DNA from: Xanthomonas sp. 3793
Lineage (GTDB): Bacteria > Pseudomonadota > Gammaproteobacteria > Xanthomonadales > Xanthomonadaceae
Direction: 5' to 3'
DNA length: 64,000 bases
Assembly: GCF_024806835.1 (NCBI RefSeq)
Contig: NZ_JANTYU010000001.1
Span: 558,001-622,000 of the forward strand
The notes under the pieces were generated by a model, which saw only the letters and a list, made by a program, of their open reading frames with translations, was not told the origin of the DNA and ran no database searches. Shown here piece by piece: positions 53,619-64,000 of this stretch (the first letter of the stretch is position 1; each line of letters starts with the position of its first letter). The position numbers and the translations under genes were made by a program.

Positions 53619-55397
53619 TCATCGCACCGGTATAGCCAACTGCACTTCTGCCTTGCCCACCGGATTGCGCGGGTCGCTGCCGCCGCTGAGCACGTTGCTG
53701 CGCTTGTCCCATTCCACGGTCTGCAGGTTGCCCCACACGTGGCTGGAACCGCGCCCGCCCTCGGCGGTGTCGCCCGGCAGCTTGAGCGCGTGGCCCATCG
53801 CTTGCAGACCCTTGGCGGTCTGCGGCGAGAACGCGTCGGTTTCGGCGTCGATGACGTCCGGCAGCCACTGATGGTGATAGCGCGGCAAGGCGCTGACCGC
53901 CTGCGCATCCAGCCCGGCGTCGTAACCCAGGATGCCCAGCAGCACCATGGTGATGATGCGGCTGCCGCCCGGCGTCCCCAGCACGATCGCCTTGTCGGCC
54001 GATTCCATGAAGGTGGGCGTCATCGAGCTGAGCATGCGCTTGCCCGGCTTGGGCGCGTTGGCGGCATAGCCCATCACGCCGAACGCATTCGGCGTGCCCG
54101 GCTTGAGCGCAAAGTCGTCCATCTCGTCGTTGAGCAGCACGCCGGTACCCTTGGGGATCAGGCCAGAGCCATACAGCAGGTTGACGGTCTGGGTGGCGCC
54201 GACGCGGTTGCCTTCGCCATCGATGATGGAAAAGTGGGTGGTCTCGTCGTCTTCCAGCGGCGTGGGGTTGCCCGACAACAGATCGCTGGGCGTGGCCCTT
54301 TCCGGATTGATGGTGGCACGCAGGCCTTGCGCATAATCCTTGCTGGTCAGCACACGCTGCGGCACGTCGACAAAGTCCGGGTCGCCCAGGAAGAACGTGC
54401 GGTCGCGGTAGGCACGGCGCATCGATTCCACCACCAGATGGGTGCGATGCACGTCGTCGAGCTTGCTCAGGTCCCAGCCTTCCAGAATCTGCAGCATCGC
54501 AGCCAGCGCGATGCCGCCGGACGACGGCGGCGGCGCGGTGGTGATCTTCCAGCCGCGGTAATCGAACTGGATCGGCGCGCGCTCTTTGACCGCATAACCG
54601 GCCAGCTCCGCCGCGGTCCAATGGCCACCGGCCTGCTTGACGCCGGCGATCAGCTTCTTGGCGGTCTCGCCCTTGTAGAACCCATCGAAGCCCTTGTCGC
54701 CGAGCAGCGTCAAGGTGTGCGCCAGCTCGGGCTGCTTGAAGAGGTCGCCTTCGGCAATCGGTTTTCCGCCGCGCAAGTACACCTCGCGCGTGCCGGGATA
54801 GCGCTCCATCACCTCGCGCCGCGAGGCGTAGCCCTTGGCCATGCGCGCATACACCGGAAAGCCCTCGGTGGCGATGCGGATCGACGGTGCCAGCGATTGC
54901 TTCAGCGGCAGCCGGCCGTGTTTGGCCGCCAGCTCCACCAGCGCGGCGGGCAGCCCGGGAATACCGGCCGACCACGGCCCGTTGACCGAGCGGTCACGGT
55001 CGAGCTCGCCCTGCTTGTTGAGGAATTTTTCCGGCGTGGCCGATTCGGGCGCGTATTCGCGCGCATCCAGCATCACGTCCTTGCCGGTCTTGGCATCGTG
55101 CAGCAGGAAGAAGCCGCCACCGCCCAGCCCCGAGCTGATCGGCTCGACCACCGCCAGCGTGGACGACACCGCAATCGCCGCATCGAACGCGTTGCCGCCC
55201 TCGCGCAGGATCTGCAGGCCGGCATCGGTGGCCAGGGCATGACCACTGGCCACGGCCGCACCGGGCGGATGCGCGGCGACCGCCGCAGCTGCGCCGGCGG
55301 ACGGCTTGGCGCCGTCGGCGGACCAGGCCGGCGGCGCCAGCACCAAGGCCAGCAACAGCAGGCCGCGTGTCGAAAAACGTCGGGACAAAGTGCTCAC
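53619..55397 (-). CDS. ggt: gamma-glutamyltransferase, periplasmic
   Basis: The 592-residue proenzyme has a signal peptide (to about residue 27). It cleaves itself before Thr387 in ETTHFSI, giving a large and a small subunit. Substrate-site motifs are GGGGFFLL and SSMTPTF, followed by GTPGGSRI. It breaks down glutathione and gamma-glutamyl compounds. The GTG start overlaps the ferredoxin stop (GTGA), so the two are coupled. Confidence 0.95.
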   Translation of the reverse strand: MSTLSRRFSTRGLLLLALVLAPPAWSADGAKPSAGAAAAVAAHPPGAAVASGHALATDAGLQILREGGNAFDAAIAVSSTLAVVEPISSGLGGGGFFLLHDAKTGKDVMLDAREYAPESATPEKFLNKQGELDRDRSVNGPWSAGIPGLPAALVELAAKHGRLPLKQSLAPSIRIATEGFPVYARMAKGYASRREVMERYPGTREVYLRGGKPIAEGDLFKQPELAHTLTLLGDKGFDGFYKGETAKKLIAGVKQAGGHWTAAELAGYAVKERAPIQFDYRGWKITTAPPPSSGGIALAAMLQILEGWDLSKLDDVHRTHLVVESMRRAYRDRTFFLGDPDFVDVPQRVLTSKDYAQGLRATINPERATPSDLLSGNPTPLEDDETTHFSIIDGEGNRVGATQTVNLLYGSGLIPKGTGVLLNDEMDDFALKPGTPNAFGVMGYAANAPKPGKRMLSSMTPTFMESADKAIVLGTPGGSRIITMVLLGILGYDAGLDAQAVSALPRYHHQWLPDVIDAETDAFSPQTAKGLQAMGHALKLPGDTAEGGRGSSHVWGNLQTVEWDKRSNVLSGGSDPRNPVGKAEVQLAIPVR

Positions 55398-55678
55398 GGG
55401 ACGGGAGGCTCCTGTTCGTACAGTTCGGGGTGATCGCGCTGCAGCTGCATGAGCTTTGCCAGCAATTGATCATGGGTTTCCGGGATATCCGGATCCGGGT
55501 CGATGCACTCGACCGGGCACACCACTACGCATTGCGCTTCATCGAAGTGGCCCACGCATTCGGTGCAGCGTGCCGGGTCGATCACGTAGATGGTCTCGCC
55601 CATCGAGATCGCCTGATTCGGGCAGGCCGGCTCGCAGACGTCGCAGTTGACGCAGAGCTCGTTGATTTTCAGCGACAT
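55394..55678 (-). CDS. YfhL-type 2[4Fe-4S] ferredoxin
   Basis: The 94-residue protein has two cysteine clusters: CVNCDVCEPACP, then CTECVGHFDEAQCVVVCPVECI, with the extra spacing in the second cluster that is typical of the YfhL subgroup. The acidic C-terminal tail fits an electron carrier. Its gene is the first of a unit with ggt and is commonly near coaD in gammaproteobacteria, as here. Confidence 0.93.
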   Translation of the reverse strand: MSLKINELCVNCDVCEPACPNQAISMGETIYVIDPARCTECVGHFDEAQCVVVCPVECIDPDPDIPETHDQLLAKLMQLQRDHPELYEQEPPVP

Positions 55679-55912
55679 ATCGACAACACCATGCGATGCA
55701 AGGCAGCGCGATTCAACTGCAGGCGCTGGAACGCAACGTACTGCTGCAGGCAGGCGCACACGGCGCAGATGATCAGCAAATGGACAACGCCGTGAGCGCT
55801 GTCGGACACCGGCCTGACACGGCCGGCTCCGGCGATGTGCGAAGTCAGCATGCTGCTGGCTCCGCACACGGCGGCCGGCTGCGCCCTCCCGCGCATCCGG
55901 CCTGGTACGGCA

Positions 55913-56410
55913 TTACTTGGCTTCAACGAAGGTGTATTCCGCGCCCTTGGGCTGGACGATGGTCTGCACGCGCGCATTCTCGGCGGCGTCGCCGATGAAC
56001 AGCACGCGCACGCCCTTCATCGAATCCGGCTGCACGTCCTTGAACGCGGCGTCGATCAGGTCGGCCATCTTGGTGGATGCGGACGAACCGAAGGCCAGCA
56101 TGTTGCCCGGCTGCACGCCACGCGCCAGCGCGGTCTTGACGCTTTCCAGCTGACGCTCGTAGCTGCCGGCGAACTCGGCATCGGACTCCGGCGGCAAGTA
56201 GTACAGGAACGGGCTGTTGGTGGTCGCGCCCAGGTTCTGGCCGACCACTTCCTGCAGATACTTCTTCCAGCCGGCGTTGTCGTCCTTGGCCGGGGCCTTC
56301 AGCGCTGCCGGGGCGGCAGCGGCGGTCGGCGCCGGCTCTTCCTTCTTGCAGGCGGTGACCGCCAGAGCGGCGATCGAAGCGAGCGCCAGAGCGCGCATGG
56401 TGTGTTTCAT
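55913..56410 (-). CDS. conserved lipoprotein of unknown function
   Basis: The protein has 165 residues. The signal LALASIAALAVTAC gives a lipobox at Cys21. A KKEEPAPTAAAAPA linker precedes a small domain ending FIGDAAENARVQTIVQPKGAEYTFVEAK. The start has GGAGGAG upstream. No function is known to me; it lies between ferredoxin and coaD. Confidence 0.78.
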   Translation of the reverse strand: MKHTMRALALASIAALAVTACKKEEPAPTAAAAPAALKAPAKDDNAGWKKYLQEVVGQNLGATTNSPFLYYLPPESDAEFAGSYERQLESVKTALARGVQPGNMLAFGSSASTKMADLIDAAFKDVQPDSMKGVRVLFIGDAAENARVQTIVQPKGAEYTFVEAK

Positions 56411-56456
56411 GAAACTCCTCCCTTTGAAAAGCGTGGTGATGGAACGACAGATGAGA

Positions 56457-59728
<3,272 letters not shown>

Positions 59729-59754
59729 GGCTTACGACGCGTTTGCGACACACC

Positions 59755-59782
59755 AAGACCGGCGCATGCGCCGGTCTTTTTT
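59755..59782 (+). terminator. rho-independent terminator after htpG
   Basis: AGACCGGCGC-AT-GCGCCGGTCT is a perfect stem followed by a T run. Confidence 0.9.
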
Positions 59783-59981
59783 ATGTCTATGCTGGCTTAT
59801 GGCAGACGCCTTACCTGCGTCACAGGTCACTTGCCGAGTTAAAATTCATCCCCAGAGCGTTGAACGCGCGCCAGCCACCACCGTGAGTGCAGCAGGCATG
59901 CCAACCCGTACTCGCGACATGGCCAGTCCACGAAACAATTGAATTGACCTGACTGCGACAATGCAACAAGGCAGAACTGCA

Positions 59982-60674
59982 ATGATGAACCATCGTTTCC
60001 TACTTGCACTGCTCGCCGCTTCGGCGGCCTCGTTTCCGGCATGGAGTTCGGATACCGGCGACCCAATAACTTGGCAAGCATCGCGATCGGCTGAACTCAA
60101 TGGAACACGCGACTTGCCGAAATTGACCGAAGCATTGATCGCCAGGTTCGATCCCGATGGCGAAACCGTCCCCCCAACCGTCGGAGAAGCGCAATTCATC
60201 GATCTTGATCACGACGGCACGTTGGAGCTTGTTGCGCTGGTCGACTACTCGGGACGACAGTTTTTCAGCACGATGATTGTCATCACGACCAGCGCTGCAA
60301 AGCCGGTCGTGGTGACCTACCGCAGCAACGGCGCCAACATGGATCGCCTGGGCGAGCGCATCGTTACAGAACCTGAAAACCCGAAGAGGTTGATTGTCGC
60401 AGACCGCTTCATCGCGGAATACAAAGGATCTACCGCAAGCGCCAGAGAACAGCGACTTCTGGAACTCAGATCGGCCACGCTGGAGGATGTCAGCGCGCAC
60501 TATCCCAGCTACTACCTGACCAAGCGTCTACCCGCGCTGGAAAAACAGGCCCGCATGTCTGCTCCAGACGATAATGCGGACGGCGTCGGGCTTGGCTCGA
60601 TCAATACCGACGAGAATAAGCGCGTGCTCAGCCAGGAGATAGAACGGGCTCGGGAACAGTCGCTAGGCAAGTGA
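59982..60674 (+). CDS. exported hypothetical protein
   Basis: The protein has 230 residues from ATG 59982; an ATG at 59961 is also possible. The signal peptide MMNHRFLLALLAASAASFPAWSS is clear. The mature part has QFIDLDHDGTLELVALVDYSG, a DxDxDG calcium-loop-like motif (FG-GAP/VCBS-type element), and a charged C-terminal end with a possible coiled coil. Lower GC than htpG. No specific family recognised. Confidence 0.7.
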   Translation: MMNHRFLLALLAASAASFPAWSSDTGDPITWQASRSAELNGTRDLPKLTEALIARFDPDGETVPPTVGEAQFIDLDHDGTLELVALVDYSGRQFFSTMIVITTSAAKPVVVTYRSNGANMDRLGERIVTEPENPKRLIVADRFIAEYKGSTASAREQRLLELRSATLEDVSAHYPSYYLTKRLPALEKQARMSAPDDNADGVGLGSINTDENKRVLSQEIERAREQSLGK

Positions 60675-60901
60675 TGCATTGGTTCCACCCCGTGCCTGGA
60701 TGTGTGGCGCTCCTATGGAATAGCCCAAGCTGCTGCGGCGTAGGTGCATCGATTGGCTCGTCCAATCGATTGGCTCGTCCACATGCCGCACCGCGTGCGT
60801 CGGGCCGCCGACGGGGGACGACTCACTCTCATCGTGAGCTTAGGCCGGCGCAATATTCAAGCCGATTCCAACACCCAACACCCGAATACCGGTCCAGCCG
60901 A
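60675..60901. other. gap with a perfect 17-bp tandem duplication
   Basis: ATCGATTGGCTCGTCCA occurs twice in direct succession (60748-60764 and 60765-60781). No gene seen. Confidence 0.55.
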
Positions 60902-61225
60902 TTAGCCGGTCACCGGTTCGATGCGGATCCGCAGGGTGGCGCGGCCGGCTATCGCTGCGGGCAAGGCGTAATCAAAATCGACGAAGTCCAGGCCACGATT
61001 GCCGTCCAGGGGTTCGTTGGCGATCAGTGCGCGGCCGACGCGGAGGCGGTAGCTCAGTGCGTAGGAGCTGTCGCTGGTGAGGGCGTGCGCCTCTTCCGAT
61101 GCATCCTCTGCTGATTCGCCCAGGGCGATGCGATCAGGTGCGCCTTTCCTCGACATCACACCAACACCTAAATGCTCTGCGATGAGGCCGGTCATTGGCT
61201 GGGCAGCCTTACGTAATGCAGACAA
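60902..61225 (-). pseudogene. possible remnant of a GH127-like glycosidase C-terminus
   Basis: The 107-residue frame ends with RVGRALIANEPLDGNRGLDFVDFDYALPAAIAGRATLRIRIEPVTG, which resembles the last beta-sandwich strands of GH127 (DUF1680) beta-L-arabinofuranosidases. No catalytic part is present in any frame upstream, so if the resemblance is right this is a decayed fragment. A small independent gene is the alternative. Confidence 0.35.
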
Positions 61226-61239
61226 TCAAACATCGAGCA

Positions 61240-61989
61240 CTAATCTAGCAAATGATCCATCTGGCGCTTGTAGTTGTTGAGAAAATATTTGGTAACCATG
61301 TAGTGCTCCGTGTCTTCATAATCAACCTTCTCAAGTCCGTTATCGCCGATCTGGTAAATGCAAGCATCAGGGTACGCCATGAGAATTGGCGAATGAGTAG
61401 CGATCAAGAACTGTGATCGCGACTGTACCAACTGGTGCAGTCGCGACATCATCGCCAGCTGCCGTTGAGGCGAAAGTGCAGCTTCAGGCTCATCGAGTAT
61501 GTAAAGGCCGCTTCCACCGAAACGGTTCATCATCAGCGCGAAGAAAGATTCGCCGTGAGATTGCTTATGAAGCGATACCCCACCATAAGAATCGATGATC
61601 GCCGCCCCATAAGGACCCTCATCCAGCCGCTCGATCTCGGTTGCAAGGTTGAAGAAACTTTCTGCACGTAAAAAGAATCCATCTTTGGCCCGCGCAACCC
61701 CTTTCACAAGCGTCAAATACTCATGCAGCTCCGAGTGCGAGGGACGGGTCTGGAAATTGAAGTTCTTCGTACCTCCTTCTGGATTGAATCCAAAGGCAAC
61801 CGCAATGGCTTCTAGCAGCGTGGACTTGCCACTCCCGTTCTCACCAACGATGAAGGTTACCTTCGGATGCAGCTCTAAATTACCCAAATGACGGACTGCA
61901 GGAAGAGAAAAAGGATAGCGATCAAAGGCTTGGCCTTTCCTCTTGAGCTTGATTTCCAACAGAAAGTGTTCAGCATCGAGTGCGCGCAT
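61240..61989 (-). CDS. AAA family ATPase (ABC/SMC-like, stand-alone)
   Basis: The protein has 249 residues from ATG 61989. Walker A is GENGSGKST (residues 49-57), signature-like SHGESFFALM, Walker B GLYILDEPEAALSP and the switch histidine in ATHSPILMAYP. No membrane domain or coiled coil. It belongs to the soluble ABC-type ATPases often seen in defence or mobile regions, but no partner nuclease is adjacent, so the role is open. Confidence 0.85.
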   Translation of the reverse strand: MRALDAEHFLLEIKLKRKGQAFDRYPFSLPAVRHLGNLELHPKVTFIVGENGSGKSTLLEAIAVAFGFNPEGGTKNFNFQTRPSHSELHEYLTLVKGVARAKDGFFLRAESFFNLATEIERLDEGPYGAAIIDSYGGVSLHKQSHGESFFALMMNRFGGSGLYILDEPEAALSPQRQLAMMSRLHQLVQSRSQFLIATHSPILMAYPDACIYQIGDNGLEKVDYEDTEHYMVTKYFLNNYKRQMDHLLD

Positions 61990-62187
61990 GGAGATCACCC
62001 TTTAGGCGGCGCGCGCTTACACGCGGCGGAAGCGATAAAGCGCAAAGCACGTATGTTAACGCAACAAATCGCGTACGGGGCGGTGCTGTATGCCTGCGAA
62101 TTATCCATACGACACTACTCGTAATTTCTAATTCTGTCAGTATGGAAGGCAAAGCGTCGCTGCCTACCCAATGACGCTCACGCCGCG
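61990..62187. other. divergent gap between ATPase and Rhs genes
   Basis: 198 bp of AT-richer DNA carrying the start regions of two divergent genes. No clear repeat or att site seen. Confidence 0.45.
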
Positions 62188-63588
62188 ATGATAACTAGCC
62201 CATCTTCACCACTCACATCGTTTTTCGACGCGGGATTCGGCTTCGGCCCGGCCGGCAATCTTACCGCGTTGACGCCCGCTGGCAATTCCACGCCCGAGAT
62301 CGGCCTGGGCTACGACACCCTGGGCCGCCTGACCGGCCTCAAGGACGGCAGCACCGGTACCCTGATCGACGGCTACAGCGACGACGCCACCGCCCCCCTC
62401 AGCGCCAAGGTCGGCACCGCCACGCAGGCCTACACCTATCCGGCCGACAGCCATCGCCTCAGTGCCGTGGCCGGCGTGGCCTGCAGTTACGATGCCACCG
62501 GCAACACCACCGCCATCGGCGGCACCGCGCGCCAGTACACCTACGACACCACCGGCCGCATGACCCAAGCCCGCCGCGCTGGCGCGGTGACCATGAACTA
62601 CCGCTACAACGGCCGTGGTGAGCAGGTGCGCCGCTTCCTGGGCACCACCAATACCTACACGCTCTATGACGAAGCCGGTCATTGGCTAGGCGACTACGAC
62701 GCCAGTGGCGCGCCCAAGCAGCAAGCAATCTGGCTGGACGACCTACCGGTCGGCCTGCTGGTAAGCGCAAACAAACTGCACTACATCGAAACCGACCACC
62801 TGGGCAGTCTGCGTGTAGTCATTGATCCAACCCGCGATGTGGCGGCGTGGACATGGAGCTTGAAGGGCGAAGCCTTCGGCAACACCGCGCCGAATCAGGA
62901 TCCGGATGGCGATGGTGCAGCGTTGGTGCTGGATATGCGGTTCCCGGGGCAGCGGTTTGATGCGGCCAGTGGCTTAAATCAGAATTACTTCCGGGATTAC
63001 GACCCTGCTACCGGGCGATACGTGCAGAGTGACCCAATCGGTCTTTTGGGCGGACTTAGCACTTTTTCATATGCTGGCAGTAGCTCCCTTGAAAAATTTG
63101 ATGTGCTTGGTCTTATGGAGGGAAGTTTAACCAATTTACAGAAGCGTAACGCCATCTCGAGTTGGGCGATGCAAAATGTAGGATCAACTGCTTACGGATT
63201 CTACCAGTCTAGGTCTACGCAATATCCTGCAAATTCCTGGAAATGCTCGTCATTTGTCTGTGATGCGGCCTCGAATGCAGGAGCCCCAACAACTGTTACG
63301 ATCAGAGATAAAAACGACCAACAGATAGATAGATGCGCTACCGCCGCCGAACTGGCAAAAGGATATATTCCAAATTGGAGGCAGCTAGGCAAGTACGAAG
63401 AACGCATGCCTGGAGACATTGCAGCAAATAGAAATGTGGGTCCAAATTCGACAGGCCATACTGCTATAGTAGTTCCAGGCGTGAATGGCGGCGTCACTAC
63501 GATGGGGGCGCATGACATATACGTTGGACCTGCCGGGGTTGATCAGTTCCCCGAAGGCTCCACCGTCTTACGTTACATAGGAGACTAA
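62188..63588 (+). CDS. orphan Rhs core fragment with variable C-terminal toxin tail
   Basis: The protein has 466 residues, far shorter than the 1300-1500 of complete Rhs proteins. Residues 30-250 contain YD repeats (IGLGYDTLGRLTGL, QYTYDTTGRMTQA). Residues about 252-300 hold the Rhs-associated core RFPGQRFDAASGLNQNYFRDYDPATGRYVQSDPIGLLGG. After DVLGL the sequence changes to an AT-richer 155-residue tail with Cys353 in SWKCSSFVC and His424 in STGHTAIVVPG, the pattern of NlpC/P60 or CHAP-type amidases. A cell-wall amidase toxin is inferred. No signal peptide; delivery would need a type VI or other system. Confidence 0.8.
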   Translation: MITSPSSPLTSFFDAGFGFGPAGNLTALTPAGNSTPEIGLGYDTLGRLTGLKDGSTGTLIDGYSDDATAPLSAKVGTATQAYTYPADSHRLSAVAGVACSYDATGNTTAIGGTARQYTYDTTGRMTQARRAGAVTMNYRYNGRGEQVRRFLGTTNTYTLYDEAGHWLGDYDASGAPKQQAIWLDDLPVGLLVSANKLHYIETDHLGSLRVVIDPTRDVAAWTWSLKGEAFGNTAPNQDPDGDGAALVLDMRFPGQRFDAASGLNQNYFRDYDPATGRYVQSDPIGLLGGLSTFSYAGSSSLEKFDVLGLMEGSLTNLQKRNAISSWAMQNVGSTAYGFYQSRSTQYPANSWKCSSFVCDAASNAGAPTTVTIRDKNDQQIDRCATAAELAKGYIPNWRQLGKYEERMPGDIAANRNVGPNSTGHTAIVVPGVNGGVTTMGAHDIYVGPAGVDQFPEGSTVLRYIGD

Positions 63589-63589
63589 A

Positions 63590-64000
63590 ATGAGGCACTT
63601 AGCTGTTGTAGCTATCGGGGTCGCCGGGATTCTTCATACTTCATACGCTGCAGCTTCAACCTCTTGCGATGCTCGGGATTTAGTCATAGTGGAACTTGAC
63701 CTAGTTAAAAATATTGAAGTAATGAAAGTGAATGAGCACCCTGTCAAGGGGCGAGATTCATTCGAAGTTTTTTTTAAGAATTGCGCTCGCAAAACTGTGA
63801 TTCTAGCAAGTCCACGAGCAAAACTTTCGCAGATACTTGATATCCAGGTATTTCTGGGAAAAATTGGAGCGCGTCCAAAAAATGATAATTTTTTTATATT
63901 CTCCGCCAGCCCTGAATCTGGTGCGATGACCTACATGGGGACGTTCGCAACAATGAAATACACCAGAAAGCACGACGAGCTTATAAAGCTAATTGAAAGT
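63590..64000 (+). CDS. putative exported immunity protein (3' partial)
   Basis: ATG 63590 is 1 bp after the Rhs stop. The visible 137 residues begin MRHLAVVAIGVAGILHTSYAAAS, a signal peptide, so the product acts in the periplasm. The rest (CDARDLVIVELDLVKNIEV, DSFEVFFKNCARKTVILAS, MTYMGTFATMKYTRKHDEL) has no family I recognise. The AT-rich composition equals that of the toxin tail. Position, size and export match an immunity protein against a peptidoglycan amidase. The gene continues past the window. Confidence 0.6.
   Translation, partial: MRHLAVVAIGVAGILHTSYAAASTSCDARDLVIVELDLVKNIEVMKVNEHPVKGRDSFEVFFKNCARKTVILASPRAKLSQILDIQVFLGKIGARPKNDNFFIFSASPESGAMTYMGTFATMKYTRKHDELIKLIES

Overview
The window is chromosomal DNA of a plant-associated gammaproteobacterium, almost certainly Xanthomonas (species not resolved). 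The GC-rich coding, the fruR/fruBKA locus with its own porin, the phytase/TonB-receptor cluster, the GH9 cellulase, the GTAGGAGCG REP hairpins and the chromosomal integron with CGAAGCG-cored attC sites all fit that genus.

Layout. 1-276: 3' end of an HD-GYP gene. 848-5827: MFS exporter, small membrane protein, acrylyl-CoA-reductase-type oxidoreductase, and a divergent TetR/SDR pair sharing an operator region. 6047-11056: giant NAD-dependent glutamate dehydrogenase. 11334-16507: TetR repressor plus RND efflux adaptor and pump, then a run of REP hairpins. 17004-24974: LacI-type FruR diverging from fruB-fruK-fruA and an OprB porin, with palindromic operators.

25250-35270 is a chromosomal integron. 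Twenty 60-bp attC sites, two collapsed attC sites and an attI junction separate about 21 cassettes, nearly all read leftwards away from intI. The integrase gene is dead: it has a frameshift and lacks the catalytic domain. Cassette genes include barstar, SseB-, GIY-YIG-, TonB-C- and ComJ-like proteins plus unknowns. Five cassettes belong to one ORF-less family with a conserved block of about 90 bp next to the attC site, a candidate non-coding RNA family.

35370-41347 is the housekeeping cluster secF-secD-yajC-tgt-queA, followed by a 75-bp tandem repeat field. 41978-44026: Lrp regulator diverging from a class III aminotransferase. 44377-45084: DXD glycosyltransferase. 45472-50527: phytate/phosphate scavenging operon (TonB receptor, beta-propeller phytase, metallophosphatase) with overlapping genes. 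50679-59728: upp, GH9 cellulase, ggt, ferredoxin, lipoprotein, coaD, rsmD and htpG with a sigma-32-like promoter.

59982-64000 looks accessory: a secreted hypothetical protein, a possible glycosidase relic, an AAA ATPase, and a short orphan Rhs fragment whose AT-richer tail carries a candidate Cys/His amidase toxin domain. It is followed at once by an exported small protein, probably the cognate immunity protein, cut off by the window end.
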